A model generated the notes under the pieces. It made no database searches, was not told where the DNA came from, and worked only from the letters and a program-made list of their open reading frames with translations. From Eudromia elegans (lineage: Eukaryota > Chordata > Aves > Tinamiformes > Tinamidae): a stretch of 64,000 nt of DNA. The position numbers and the translations under genes are program-made. How positions within the stretch are numbered: the first letter of the stretch is position 1; each line of letters opens with the position of its first letter. The stretch is from the NCBI GenBank assembly GCA_003342815.1, contig PTEX01000299.1:671526-735525 (forward strand), read 5' to 3'. This document shows positions 43,801 through 51,533 of this stretch, one piece after another.

Positions 43801-46800
43801 GTTAGAGCAACTTACCAAGATGAAATGGAGCAGTATGATATCATTTAAGGAAATTTATATATACATCAAATCATTAATGTTTTATGCTGTGCATATTTTA
43901 CATCCAAAGGTCCTGAAATCAAATCTATGTTGCCCAAATTGAGAGGACAGCTACAGGAAATGAAATCAAAGGTGCAGTTTCTTGAGCTGGTGAAGAAGTA
44001 TGTGCAGGCAAGTGAGACTTTGTTTTGCTCTGGTTTCATTTGTTGCATCAAATGCTGCATCAGTGTTTTTGACCCTTCAAGCCAGCATGTAAAATGTGGA
44101 GTGTTTTGGCAAGTGCCAAGTCAAGTAAATTTAAAAGAATGATTGAAATAAAAATGACAAATTAGTAGTATTATTTTTATTTTTAAAAAAAAAAAGTTGT
44201 TTACATAAATGTATTTTGGCTTTAGGTACAATTGATTGCATTTTCTGTGGATTTTCTTCTTTGTTTTTGTACATTTTGTACATTTTATTTTTGCCTTACT
44301 TTACATCTTGGAGAGCAGATCATGTATGCAGAGCAATGGGGTGTTGAGTCCTGTGTGCTTCCTGCGGTCATTCACAGCAGCAGAGCTAACACATTGGATG
44401 TGGTACCTACGGATGAGCCATCATTGCTTGTTTACCATAATCCAGGGAAACGCTATTGCAATAATCAAAATGGAATAAGAGATTTGCAGGCTGGGACTCC
44501 ACTTGGTTTAATGGCTTACTTATATTCTAGGTACGTATATTTTGCACATCTTTAATTGGGAGTGAACGTGGGCCTTGCTATTAACCACAAAAAAATCGAA
44601 AAATGAATGCATTGTTGAGTACTAATATTAGAAAGTAAATTTTGATGAGAATAGAAATATCCAAGAGGATTGCCATAAAATTCCTTTTTTTTTAAACAGA
44701 AGTTATACTTCTACTGCCAGTCTCAGTATTTCTCTTTTTTCTCCAAAATATTATGTATAAAAATAAAATAAAACATTTGCAATTTTAATAAAAATTAAAT
44801 TTAAATTAATTTCCTGTAGAGCTTGTGAATTTGAAATCTCCGACAGTTCTTGATGTTTTGAGGATTTTTATAGTTATGTACCCTACTGTAGAAGGAATCA
44901 CGTTCTTGCTTGCCTGAAGAGGGGTTTTTTTGTGCTTCACAGAGATGCGTTTTTAGAAGGTTATGTACAGCAGTTTCTCTACACTTTTCGTTATTTCTGC
45001 ACACAAGAAGAATTTTTAGAGTTTCTTCTTGAAAGAATCAGCAACACTTTGTCCAGGTACTGTATCTTTCCATGAAAAAAATATTATCAAAACACAATTG
45101 ACTCTTCTTCCAACGTTAAAGAGCTTTCTGAAAAGAACTACTTAATAAACTGCAGTTTTGATGGTTAATTTTATAAAACAGTCTTGCCAAATGAGAGTGA
45201 AATTAGAGCAAATGCTATATTTGGCAATATGCTTTTTTCTTTCTTTCAACATTTATTTTTAGTTGTAATAAGATATCAATTTTGGTACAATAAGTGCATT
45301 TTTCTTCTTACTAGCGCAAACCTGGAACCTTCCACATCATTTGCCAAAATATGTAACCGCAGTTTCTACATCCTGCAGGCTTGGGTTGAAGACTGCTACA
45401 GCATAGACTTTGCAACAAATACTCATCTTTTGTATACTCTAAAAGAGTTTATTTCTTCCAAGGTAAGACAGAATTTTGACAGAAACTTTAAAAGGGGTAA
45501 ATTGAAGTCGGTTATAGTATATGAGACATGGCTAATATAAAATCTGTCTCAATTGCAAATAAAAGTAAGGTACAAAAAAAATGCTGCCTTTGACAGCTGT
45601 GTTCAGTACAGCTGCTTTTGGACTGTCTAAAGTCTTGTATATTGCTTATAATTTGTGAGAAATTCAGTTCAAAGTTCTGTTAATCTGTGCTATGTCTACA
45701 GGTTGCTCTATTAAATGGCTATGGTGAGCGCTTGTTGTCATTCATTCAGAATGCTTCTGCCAGGAAATGTGAGAGTATTTATCAGTGCTCTGGCATGGAC
45801 AAATGTGAAGAGGAAGGCAAACAGGACAGAAAATCATTACATTCGTTATGTAAAAAGCTCTCAGAAGATGTTTCCAGGAAGGTTTGTCATATCTTTAGAT
45901 TGTGGCATATGCAGCATGTTTTCCATACATTACTTTCTCTCTCACACACACACTGCACACAAAAAAATTATTCAGCTTAGCATCTGGATCCTAGTTCAGT
46001 AAAATCGATATACCTGTCTGCTGTACAGTACAGCTGGAGAGCCTCATCTGAACCAAAATCTGAGAGATGAACGNTTAACCCTTGCTGCTAACTTGTGACT
46101 CTTAGTTACTGGGAAACCTTTTCTCCCCCTTGTCAATTATTAATACTTTTTTTACATGTGTATCTTCACTTGTGAGAGTAAAGGTATAAGAAAACAGTGA
46201 GTGGCAAGGTTCTCTTCTAGAGTTTCAAACTTAGAGCAAAAAACCTGTCTGCACTTTCATCTGTCTTTACTCGTTTATAGAGTTTGCTAGTGAAAAGTAA
46301 CCCCAAAGCTTGGACCATATGGTAGCTTTTGCCCCCAAAATATCCTCTCCACAGAGTACCTGAAGTGGCACATGAAAGTTTTGGTATTGCGCAAATTAAA
46401 TTTAGAATTGCTATCTTAATAAAGTTGCAGAATTTCATGGGGTACACTAGAGATTCACCCAATAAATGGCAAGAAGAATTGGGAAAAAGCAGACTTCTTG
46501 TCTGCTATCACAATTGAATAGTCACTATCACAATTGAAACTGCAAGGTAGGAGAAAGGAAAAGGATGGAAGAAAAGAACAATACTAATTCAAACTTTATG
46601 TATTTAGGACTTAATGTCATGTTTAGAAGTTAGTATTACAGTGAGATTAGAAGTTGATAATGGAGTTAATGAAAAGAGGACAAATTGAATGTACTTGGAA
46701 ATTCTACAAGATAATGCCCAGGCAAATAACATGATCTAGAATGAGATCAATATTTCACCTTCACGAGGGAGGTTGGTTACAAGTCACTGAGACTTTCCTG

Positions 46801-49800
46801 GGTTAATTCCAATAGCAGNAGTAGCCTTTGTATGAACTTTCTTATATTTTCATAATTCTTTTATGTTGACTGGCTTTAATAGTAAAAATATACTATTTAA
46901 AATATAAATTGGTTTAGATGTAGCAGCTTTCTGCTCAGNCTCACTGACTATACATATCATATTAACCTAAAATAGCAGTATGGGGAAAACGGTGTATGCC
47001 TCTCTGGGCTAAGTTTGATGCTAGCTAAAGACTTTTAGATCTCCAAAGGTCTTTTCCTGACATGGTGTTCCAGATGGTTAAATCAAGAGATTATAACATT
47101 GTAACATTGGCCTTAGAGAACAAGAGCCATAATTTTGGTCTTTTTTTCCTCTTTTTTTTTTTTTTTTTTTTTAAATCTGCAGAATTTTACCTGGAAACTT
47201 TCTAAAGGTATGGGACCAATTACTCATCATCAGAGAGAGCGACTATACACTATTTCATCTGTTTTGCCAAAACCATGCTATAACAGTTTCACAGAAGAAT
47301 TCCCTGTTTCCTTTGCTAAAGCAGATGATGTGGAACCGTATCTCATAACAGAATACAGCGTGCAACAGCTTTCTTGTCAGCTGACATTGCTACAACAGGT
47401 ACAAAGGACTGGGTTCACTTGGAAGTACAAATAATGCACATCCTATTTTGTACCAAACCTCCTTTCTTTACCGACTTCCAACTCTACTTCAAATTGAATA
47501 GGCTTCCACTATTTCATAATACTTGGAATTATAATGCTCCATTTTTTCCAGGTCTTTACAGTGAAATCTAGAATGGCTAACTCGATTCATAGGCAATATT
47601 CCCTCTGATAAATTTTGTGAATAAATTCTGTCATTTTTATCCTCTAGCATTTTATAAGGATTGTTAGCTCTAACAACAGCATATATCTCTTTTTTGTTTG
47701 TTTGTTTGTTTTTTGCTTGTTTTATTTTTTGTTTAGGAAGTATTTCATAAATGCCATCCGGTACACTTTCTAAATTCAAGAGCACTTGGTGTTAAAGACA
47801 AATGTGTTGCTGTCCAAAAGTAAGTATATTGCATGTTTTATCCATCCCTCTATTCTGTTGATGCACCGTAGTTCCTATTATACCTTTAATGCATCCAAGA
47901 AGAGAGAAATTTTTTTAATGCTTTCTATTTTTCCTAGGAGTAGATATTCCCTTTACACACATTTTTGAGCTTTGGTAGATTGTATATATGCGTATATATG
48001 TACATAGGTATAGTAGCTCAAGTTTGTGATATGATTTCCTTGAAATGTAAAGTAGGTGAGACCAAAATTATAGAGAAGATTTATATTGTAGAATTGTGGA
48101 GAATTTATTTTGTGGAGAGAAAAAAAGGAATGATTTCTGAATCATTTGCTACTTGGCAGCTATATCCGTATATAACCTCCATACGTAAGTTACTTTTTCA
48201 ACTGTAATTGTTATTTTCATCCAGCCACATGGACTCTTAGTTGTAATTTAAAGTCTAGTTCTAACACAGCCAATGGATTCTGCTAGCTTCTAATTAGTAC
48301 TTGTTAATTATACCAAATATTGTAGAATTTTCTGTCTAAGGATAGGGAAGGTTCATGTAAATCAGATGTTCTTGTATGAGTTGTTGAATGTTAGAAGCAT
48401 TCTTATGTGGTTTCAGTTTTTATTGCATTAGTTTCGTGGCTGTTGTTTTTGTGCGTTAGCTGGTTTTTGGTTCGTTGGTTTGTTTTTTCTGCTTAAACAA
48501 ATTGTCTTTTTTGTGACAAGTGTGCAAATGTGAAGCTGTCCTTTTGTAGAGNAGTATATGCAGCACATGCTTAGCATGTAATTACATATGCTTATCTTGT
48601 AATTTAAAAAAAAAATAGTAACTCACCACCTACTTAAATTTTAAAAATCAAACTTGAAAACTGCAAAGTTATTTTAAGTGGTTATAAATTGACATTTTTC
48701 CATGCAAATCCAATGTCTGCATTACTGATTTTTGCTTTTTCCCCCATCCTTTCCATAGAGCTGTTTCAACTGAGGCAGTTTCACTTAAAGTCTGTAATTT
48801 GTTTCTGTCTAAGTGCATACAAGACCAGTATCTTCTGCAGTTATTAAAAAATGCAGACAGCATCAGTACCTGGGTTGCAGCTGAAATTGTAACATGTCAC
48901 ACTTCTAAGGTTTGTCATGGTTTTCTTNTATTATTAATCACGAAACTATCACCCGTTTTATGTACCTGTCAGTGGACTATCAGACATTTGGTTTATTATC
49001 ACTATGAGAGTCTGCCTAATGTTTTGTAGTAGCGAGTTTGAAAACTTAGTAGAATATACNAAATTAATTGCCTAAGGAGAAGGGAAGTCAGGCTTTAACA
49101 AGGACACCTCAGTAACATAAAAAATAGTGACAGAGGGATATATAACTGCAGTCAACAATTTTGATAAATTGAAAGAGGATGAATGTCTCTCTTCATCCTT
49201 TTCATTTTATTTTATTATTTCAAATCACTATGCAATAGCACATTCTAGGAGTAATTAGATTTCTGTCTATTCAGTTACTATTTTCGTCAAAACGAAGCAG
49301 CTGTTGGATGTTGTGATTAACTGAAATTTCAGAACTGGCGATATCACTTACATACCTTCTTGAGAGTTTACCAGAAAGTCACACCTTAAACTTGATTGAT
49401 GCTTTGACTTATGAATTGACTACTGGAGTAATATCTTAGTAAATATGTTTTTACATTTTCCTGTAGCTACTAGCCTGCTACCAGATGATTCCTTTCCAAT
49501 CACTACAGAAAACCTGCACCTGCATCTATCTACAATTTCTCTATTTTCAAAGGATCATAGACAAAACCTCTGATTTCTCTTATCACTCTTTCTGTTGGGT
49601 TATCTGGTGGGTTTTTATTGGGCTTCCCTATTTATAACATTTCTCAAAAACATATATGTGAAAGAAACAATTCAATCTTTTTTAACAAATCCAGGGAGAA
49701 GAAGGTAGTCCGCTAGAGTATATGTAGAAGCTCACTGATTGTTCGTACAAAGTCTTCATGTGTTGCTAACCTTCACAGGTATTTGACCATTCAGGAGACA

Positions 49801-51533
49801 CTATATATGAATGATTTTCAGTGATTAGTGTTATGTTATTCCATTGCTCTTAGGAGAGCACATTCCTTTACTTTCTCTCTGCTGTGCCTCTTTCCAGCCT
49901 TCCAAGAGCAATAGAATCAAGAAATTACTGACAATAAGAACTGAACTTGAGTCTTAGCATCTCCACTACCTCCAAGATGTTTTTATTCCCGTGAAATGAG
50001 TCAAATTATTTTCTAATTTTGAGATAAAGTAGTATCCAGCTTAAGCATTTTACTAGCAATTGACTGAATTTGATAACTTTCAAATACACTAAACACGCTT
50101 TAAAAAAATAAAAAAAATGTATCTTAATGGCTTTTTTTTTCCAGCTGCAGGTGAGCTTGTTATCAAAATTTCTTCTTATAGCAAAATCCTGCTACAAACA
50201 GAGAAATTTTGCTACTGCGATGCAAATCTTAGCAGGCTTGGAAAATCTTATTGTTCGACAGTTACCAGTAAGTGATATATTTTAGGACTCTCTTCTGTTA
50301 GTATTTTGCCAAAATAATCTTGTTCTGATATGAAGAGTAATATGAAAAACAAAACTATGTTGTCTTTTATTGGAAGGCCTGGAAAATTTTACCTGCAAAA
50401 GTAGCTGAAATAATGGAAGAACTCAAGGCTGTTGAGGTATAGTACAAATTTTAAATTCTGTATTTTTCTCAAACACATGTCCTAGGTATCTTAAAGTCTA
50501 AGCAATTTAGGAGATTTAGATGCACTTTTTTGTGTTAATTTCTGCAGGCATTTTGTGACTCTAATCTGTTTTGAGCAATCTTAAATGTTTGTTCTTATCA
50601 CAGGTGTTCTCTTTTAGATCTGACTATCTGATTTTGAATACTAGACTAAAATTCTAAGATATAATTTTGTCTGTGAATTAGAAAGATCAGGAACTCTCCT
50701 TTGGAATATCTTTTGGTTAAACTCACTTTCTTTAGTTTCATATTTTCAAATGTCTGCTACCAGGCTAATTTAACATGCTGTCTTCAACTGCAATGACAAA
50801 AATTAAAATTAATTCCAAATAAGTATTTAGTGGTAGGCACATAAAAGAGAGATCATCTTACAAAACCTGCCTTGACGTTAAACTTGAGACTTGCTTGCCT
50901 ACCTATTTTAAAACAGGTATTTTTAAAAAGTGACAGTTTGTGTTTGATGGAAGGAGAAAGGTTCAAAACACATCCAACAATTCCGTCAGCCTATGTTTTG
51001 GCTATGCATGTCCAACAACTAGAAACAGGAGGATTCACAATGACAAATGGAGCTCACAAGTGGACTAAACTTAGGTAAGTATTTTAATGATATGTGTCAC
51101 CTGAACTTTTAGAATAGAAGATGGTCTAATGAAGTTATAAGAGAAAACACAACATTTCACGTTAGCAGTTTAAATCCTTGCAGTCGCTTTGACATATAAC
51201 TAAAGGGACACTTATAAAACTGAACATTGTGTGCCTTTGAATTTAAAGTTTTATTATCAACAGTAAAAACAAAGTAATTTTTTCCTGTATTTTCTTTCAA
51301 GAAATATTGCAAAAGTTGTGAGCCAAGTTCGTGCATTTCAAGAGAATCCCTATACATTTGCACCAGATTTCAAGCTGCAGTCTTACCTCAGACAAAGAAT
51401 AACTCATTTTAAAGATGCAGACATTTCTGCCTTGGCAGCTGACAACTGTACCAACTTCCATCAGATACCAGCAGAAAAGCATTCTCGAAAAATTCAGGAC
51501 ACACTGCGCAGAATGAAGGCAACATTTCAATAA
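1703..51533 (+). CDS. KNDC1: KNDC1 (very-KIND): KIND-domain Ras guanine nucleotide exchange factor, 30 coding exons
   Basis: The spliced product is a predicted 1919 residues (5760 nt with stop); human KNDC1 is 1749. From family knowledge, it is a neuronal RasGEF that binds MAP2 through KIND2 and limits dendrite growth. KIND domains resemble a protein kinase C-lobe without catalysis. Domains: acidic N-terminus (1-40), KIND1 (about 41-214), linker (215-554), KIND2 (555-716), second linker (717-1297), basic coiled-coil-like stretch (1298-1361), RasGEF-N (about 1416-1519), RasGEF (about 1633-1890). Exons: 1703-1822, 5319-5517, 7675-7733, 19735-19881, 21111-21228, 21605-22623, 29641-29755, 31721-31792, 31872-31933, 34143-34301, 34641-34718, 35977-36082, 36239-36401, 36488-37320, 37408-37552, 38485-38576, 40180-40583, 43702-43795, 43910-44007, 44319-44530, 44943-45056, 45315-45462, 45702-45881, 47183-47398, 47737-47819, 48759-48909, 50145-50267, 50377-50436, 50917-51074, 51302-51533. 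The phases join throughout. Both linkers are the least certain parts. Confidence 0.95.
1823..5318 (+). other. KNDC1: KNDC1 intron 1
   Basis: The first few hundred bases are CpG-rich and carry a run of CCC tracts at 1890-1912. The rest is AT-rich. The open frames are short and unsupported, and no recognisable repeat is seen. Confidence 0.85.
1890..1912 (-). repeat. G-quadruplex-type GGGA repeat (minus strand)
   Basis: Six CCC runs, each separated by a single T, read on the minus strand as GGG tracts with one-base loops. This meets the usual G-quadruplex pattern. It starts 68 bases after the exon 1 donor, and the G-rich strand is the template strand of KNDC1. Confidence 0.75.
5319..5517 (+). 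CDS. KNDC1: KNDC1 exon 2 (KIND1 core)
   Basis: Codes for residues 41-106. It begins ENVSLADILSLRD, the diagnostic start of KIND1, and continues through CLECSRSLKSIAHSAIFQT and an NGNVCFMEQL segment close to human KNDC1. Acceptor CTTGGCAG; donor GTG|GTAAGT, phase 1. Confidence 0.96.
5518..7674 (+). other. KNDC1: KNDC1 intron 2
   Basis: GT-AG intron, AT-rich. I see no nested gene or recognisable mobile element in it. Confidence 0.85.
7675..7733 (+). CDS. KNDC1: KNDC1 exon 3 (KIND1, GC donor)
   Basis: Codes for residues 107-126, DPEGAFVPPEFDITGNTFE, matching human KNDC1 almost throughout. The homology and the phase of exon 4 require splicing after GAG, so the donor is GAG|GCAAGT, a GC rather than GT donor. 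Confidence 0.93.
7734..19734 (+). other. KNDC1: KNDC1 intron 3 (12.0 kb, GC-AG)
   Basis: Largest intron of the gene. Its donor is GCAAGT and its acceptor TTATGCAG. It is AT-rich with several T-runs. The only long open frame is an antisense one at 9053-9655, which I do not recognise. No CR1 tail, RNA gene or other repeat is obvious. Confidence 0.85.
19735..19881 (+). CDS. KNDC1: KNDC1 exon 4 (KIND1)
   Basis: Codes for residues 127-175: AHIYSLGATLKAAIEY, then a helix ending EEKPEDRPDFE. This is the kinase C-lobe-like part where protein kinases carry the conserved subdomain XI arginine (here in DRPDFE). Phase 0 at both ends. Confidence 0.96.
19882..21110 (+). other. KNDC1: KNDC1 intron 4
   Basis: AT-rich, with a homopurine GA-rich tract at about 20075-20129. 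No nested gene seen. Confidence 0.8.
20075..20129 (+). repeat. GA-rich purine tract in KNDC1 intron 4
   Basis: About 50 bases of almost pure purine (GA/GGA-rich) lie about 190 bases after exon 4. It is a simple low-complexity tract with no unit repeated exactly. Confidence 0.7.
21111..21228 (+). CDS. KNDC1: KNDC1 exon 5 (end of KIND1)
   Basis: Codes for residues 176-214 plus one base: SILSLCEEKLKIASS, then CRSLSAVGRRVLSIESFGA. The second segment is nearly identical to human KNDC1 and closes KIND1. Donor CAAG|GTAAGC, phase 1. The following intron is 376 bases and shows nothing notable. Confidence 0.96.
21605..22623 (+). CDS. KNDC1: KNDC1 exon 6 (inter-KIND linker, large exon)
   Basis: Codes for residues 215-554, polar and probably disordered. 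The join to exon 5 gives Q-D-G, in register with human. It carries two NPF tripeptides (N352 and N368, at 22015 and 22063). The donor is taken as GAGCAG|GTAGTA at 22623/22624, which keeps phase 0 for exon 7. Without splicing here, the frame reads 21 more residues to a TAA ending at 22689. The exact donor is the least certain boundary of the gene. Confidence 0.85.
22624..29640 (+). other. KNDC1: KNDC1 intron 6 (7.0 kb)
   Basis: AT-rich intron with no recognisable nested gene or intact mobile element. A lineage-specific small linker exon could be hidden here, but the phases already join without one. Confidence 0.8.
29641..29755 (+). CDS. KNDC1: KNDC1 exon 7 (start of KIND2)
   Basis: Codes for residues 555-592: WISLKLLLSCYGKPL, then LWALCHECLCTLQTCIDYP. 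This repeats the fold elements seen in exon 2 and marks KIND2, the MAP2-binding module in the family. Acceptor TTTTTTTGCAG; donor CCAG|GTAAAA. Confidence 0.95.
29756..31720 (+). other. KNDC1: KNDC1 intron 7
   Basis: AT-rich, with a poly-A run near 30221-30240 and a T-run near 31145. No gene seen. Confidence 0.8.
31721..31792 (+). CDS. KNDC1: KNDC1 exon 8 (KIND2)
   Basis: Codes for residues 593-616: VFLCLDSVQIDSHGSIIFT, the beta-strand region of KIND2. Acceptor TGTTTTGCAG; donor GAAG|GTAAAT, phase 1. It is followed by a 79-base intron, the shortest of the gene. Confidence 0.94.
31872..31933 (+). CDS. KNDC1: KNDC1 exon 9 (KIND2)
   Basis: Codes for residues 617-637: ESCDVFYLAPEIEEEG, then IVTEK. 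FYLAPE corresponds to the APE motif region of kinases. The donor is AAG|GTAATG, phase 0. Confidence 0.95.
31934..34142 (+). other. KNDC1: KNDC1 intron 9
   Basis: AT-rich. A 15-base segment (GTGGACATCAAGGC core) is directly repeated near 33062-33091. Nothing else recognised. Confidence 0.8.
34143..34301 (+). CDS. KNDC1: KNDC1 exon 10 (KIND2)
   Basis: Codes for residues 638-690: VCIYAVAAVLWMAAKYSF, then HHKLALPRKLKSLLLDMA and NPEERPSLTDAIK. The ERPSL element matches DRPDF in exon 4 and the kinase subdomain XI arginine. Phase 0 at both ends. The following intron is 339 bases and featureless. Confidence 0.96.
34641..34718 (+). CDS. KNDC1: KNDC1 exon 11 (end of KIND2)
   Basis: Codes for residues 691-716: TCRCYLLNRGLNSKKILALL, then GKSFFK, the terminal helix of KIND2. 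Acceptor GGTTTTTAG; donor AAG|GTAAGT, phase 0. Confidence 0.93.
35067..35092 (+). repeat. (TA)n microsatellite
   Basis: About 12-13 TA units immediately before the truncated CR1 copy in intron 11. Confidence 0.9.
35101..35240 (+). mobile_element. Truncated CR1 LINE, 3' end only
   Basis: The copy starts in the last codons of CR1 ORF2 (TTTTCAAAACCCGCTTGGAC), then shows CR1 hallmarks: GGTTGGACTAGATGACCTCT and GGTCCCTTCCAACCTT, ending in ATTCTATG-like tail repeats. Severely 5'-truncated, about 140 bases, same strand as KNDC1. Confidence 0.95.
35977..36082 (+). CDS. KNDC1: KNDC1 exon 12 (second linker)
   Basis: Codes for residues 717-751: polar, acidic and basic mixed (ASKEEVISAQDHENF then KKTFEFKNERHEMGLSES). 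Weakly conserved, but the phase joins 11 to 13. Acceptor TATTATCAG with a weak pyrimidine tract; donor TTAG|GTAAGC. Confidence 0.87.
36239..36401 (+). CDS. KNDC1: KNDC1 exon 13 (second linker, conserved block)
   Basis: Codes for residues 752-805: GFVPITNESKLIAVRGPVP, then a block ending FTSPATHFKPIIL, which is close to the human protein. Acceptor TTTTTCAG; donor AAA|GTTAGT, phase 2. The following intron is only 86 bases. Confidence 0.92.
36488..37320 (+). CDS. KNDC1: KNDC1 exon 14 (second linker, large exon)
   Basis: Codes for residues 806-1083. Most of it is Ser/Thr/Gln/Asn-rich and probably disordered. The end (LLQKVVHLIQEEFAFDGYL then ENGVEVIDMG) is a conserved amphipathic region. The join AA|A gives K-Q-I-N. 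Donor ATGG|GTATGT, followed by an 87-base intron. Confidence 0.93.
37408..37552 (+). CDS. KNDC1: KNDC1 exon 15
   Basis: Codes for residues 1084-1131: GNFILALKEIKFAVFSSAI, then CEKFCDLYWDEKLLENLYQV and VNGERASYL. The EKFCDLYWDEKLL motif is strongly conserved with human KNDC1. Phase 2 donor TATG|GTAGGT. The following intron is 932 bases, AT-rich and without recognisable features. Confidence 0.95.
38485..38576 (+). CDS. KNDC1: KNDC1 exon 16
   Basis: Codes for residues 1132-1162 (CITEANDSKCDSTLQELKQS onward): a polar linker of low conservation. Supported by acceptor TATTTTCAG, donor GAGG|GTGAGA and a phase that joins both neighbours. Confidence 0.85.
38577..40179 (+). other. KNDC1: KNDC1 intron 16
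   Basis: A slightly GC-richer patch lies near 39430-39620. No recognised repeat or gene. Confidence 0.75.
40180..40583 (+). CDS. KNDC1: KNDC1 exon 17 (linker to conserved FHSCNPGW block)
   Basis: Codes for residues 1163-1297. The first two thirds are polar. The end, FHSCNPGWSSAFYGADYFGS then EVHSYVKSLGKQ, matches human KNDC1 well. One N at 40367 falls in a GCN codon, alanine whatever the base. Donor AAAGTG|GTGAGT, phase 0. Confidence 0.92.
40967..40994. repeat. Short perfect inverted repeat
   Basis: Arms AGTAGTAAGTA and TACTTACTACT (11 bases each) are exact complements around a 6-base loop. It lies 27 bases before a truncated CR1. Confidence 0.85.
41021..41138 (+). mobile_element. Truncated CR1 LINE, 3' end only
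   Basis: Shows the CR1 3' end: CACTGTGCCACGTGCTCTAG, TTGGACTAGATGGTCTCTAG and GATCCCTTCCAACCTCAATC, ending in a decayed ATTCTGTG tail. More diverged than the copy in intron 11. Same strand as KNDC1. Confidence 0.93.
43702..43795 (+). CDS. KNDC1: KNDC1 exon 18 (coiled-coil-like)
   Basis: Codes for residues 1298-1328: ELEQLLMIETKNYRKTIKF, then YQRLLQKERRNK. A basic helical stretch matching human. Acceptor TACATAG; donor AAAG|GTAATG. The following intron is 114 bases. Confidence 0.95.
43910..44007 (+). CDS. KNDC1: KNDC1 exon 19 (coiled-coil-like, GC donor)
   Basis: Codes for residues 1329-1361: GPEIKSMLPKLRGQLQEMKS, then KVQFLELVKKYVQ. The join to exon 20 must give VQ-IMYAE by homology, so the donor is GTGCAG|GCAAGT, the second GC donor of this gene. 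Intron 19 is 311 bases. Confidence 0.93.
44319..44530 (+). CDS. KNDC1: KNDC1 exon 20 (start of RasGEF-N)
   Basis: Codes for residues 1362-1431: IMYAEQWGVESCVLPAVIHS, a variable stretch, then LQAGTPLGLMAYLYS, which opens the RasGEF-N (REM) domain that stabilises the catalytic domain. Acceptor GAGAGCAG; donor TCTAG|GTACGT, phase 2. Intron 20 is 412 bases with nothing notable. Confidence 0.95.
44943..45056 (+). CDS. KNDC1: KNDC1 exon 21 (RasGEF-N)
   Basis: Codes for residues 1432-1469: DAFLEGYVQQFLYTFRYFCT, then EEFLEFLLERISNTLS. Typical REM helices (the FLYTFRYF element corresponds to FLxTYRxF in other RasGEFs). Phase 2 at both ends. Confidence 0.96.
45315..45462 (+). CDS. KNDC1: KNDC1 exon 22 (RasGEF-N)
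   Basis: Codes for residues 1470-1519: SFAKICNRSFYILQAWVEDC, then a helix ending LKEFISSK. LQAWVEDCY matches the conserved W-x-x-x-x-Y/F element late in REM domains. Phase 0 end, donor AAG|GTAAGA. Confidence 0.96.
45702..45881 (+). CDS. KNDC1: KNDC1 exon 23 (between RasGEF-N and RasGEF)
   Basis: Codes for residues 1520-1579: VALLNGYGERLLSFIQNASA, then an acidic-basic linker, then SLCKKLSEDVSRK. Donor AAG|GTTTGT, phase 0. Confidence 0.94.
45882..47182 (+). other. KNDC1: KNDC1 intron 23
   Basis: AT-rich intron ending in a long pyrimidine tract. No gene or repeat recognised. Confidence 0.8.
47183..47398 (+). CDS. KNDC1: KNDC1 exon 24 (start of RasGEF domain)
   Basis: Codes for residues 1580-1651: NFTWKLSKGMG, a linker, then YLITEYSVQQLSCQLTLLQQ. 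The last segment is the RasGEF entry helix (the family's A-x-Q-L-T-x-x-E/D element). Phase 0 at both ends. Intron 24 is 338 bases, with a (TTTG)n run near 47692-47716. Confidence 0.95.
47737..47819 (+). CDS. KNDC1: KNDC1 exon 25 (RasGEF)
   Basis: Codes for residues 1652-1678: EVFHKCHPVHFLNSRALGVK, then DKCVAVQ. Close to human throughout. Donor CAAAA|GTAAGT, phase 2. The following intron is 939 bases and featureless. Confidence 0.95.
48759..48909 (+). CDS. KNDC1: KNDC1 exon 26 (RasGEF)
   Basis: Codes for residues 1679-1729: a variable start, then YLLQLLKNADSISTWVAAEI and VTCHTSK. STWVAAEI corresponds to the conserved x-x-W-V-x-x-E-I/V block of CDC25 domains. Donor AAG|GTTTGT. Confidence 0.96.
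48910..50144 (+). other. KNDC1: KNDC1 intron 26
   Basis: AT-rich, with no recognised gene or repeat. Confidence 0.8.
50145..50267 (+). CDS. KNDC1: KNDC1 exon 27 (RasGEF)
   Basis: Codes for residues 1730-1770: LQVSLLSKFLLIAKSCYKQR, then NFATAMQILAGLENLIVRQL. This matches the conserved RasGEF core helix with the N-F-x-x-x-x-I/L-x-x-G-L pattern. Phase 0 at both ends. The following intron is 109 bases. Confidence 0.97.
50377..50436 (+). CDS. KNDC1: KNDC1 exon 28 (RasGEF)
   Basis: Codes for residues 1771-1790: AWKILPAKVAEIMEELKAVE. The smallest KNDC1 coding exons are this one and exon 3 (59 nt). Acceptor TTGGAAG is weak, but homology fixes it. Intron 28 is 480 bases. Confidence 0.95.
50917..51074 (+). 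CDS. KNDC1: KNDC1 exon 29 (RasGEF)
   Basis: Codes for residues 1791-1842: VFLKSDSLCLMEGERFKTHP, then PSAYVLAMHVQQLETGGFTM and the start of a basic helix. It is close to human KNDC1 but unlike classical RasGEFs in the segment after the Pro, where those usually read P-F-L-G. Donor TTAG|GTAAGT. Confidence 0.96.
51302..51533 (+). CDS. KNDC1: KNDC1 exon 30 (end of RasGEF, stop codon)
   Basis: Codes for residues 1843-1919: NIAKVVSQVRAFQENPYTFA, then LQSYLRQRITHFKDADISAL and a basic tail ending KIQDTLRRMKATFQ, followed by TAA at 51531-51533. The ending matches the human C-terminus, so the gene is complete at its 3' end. Confidence 0.97.
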
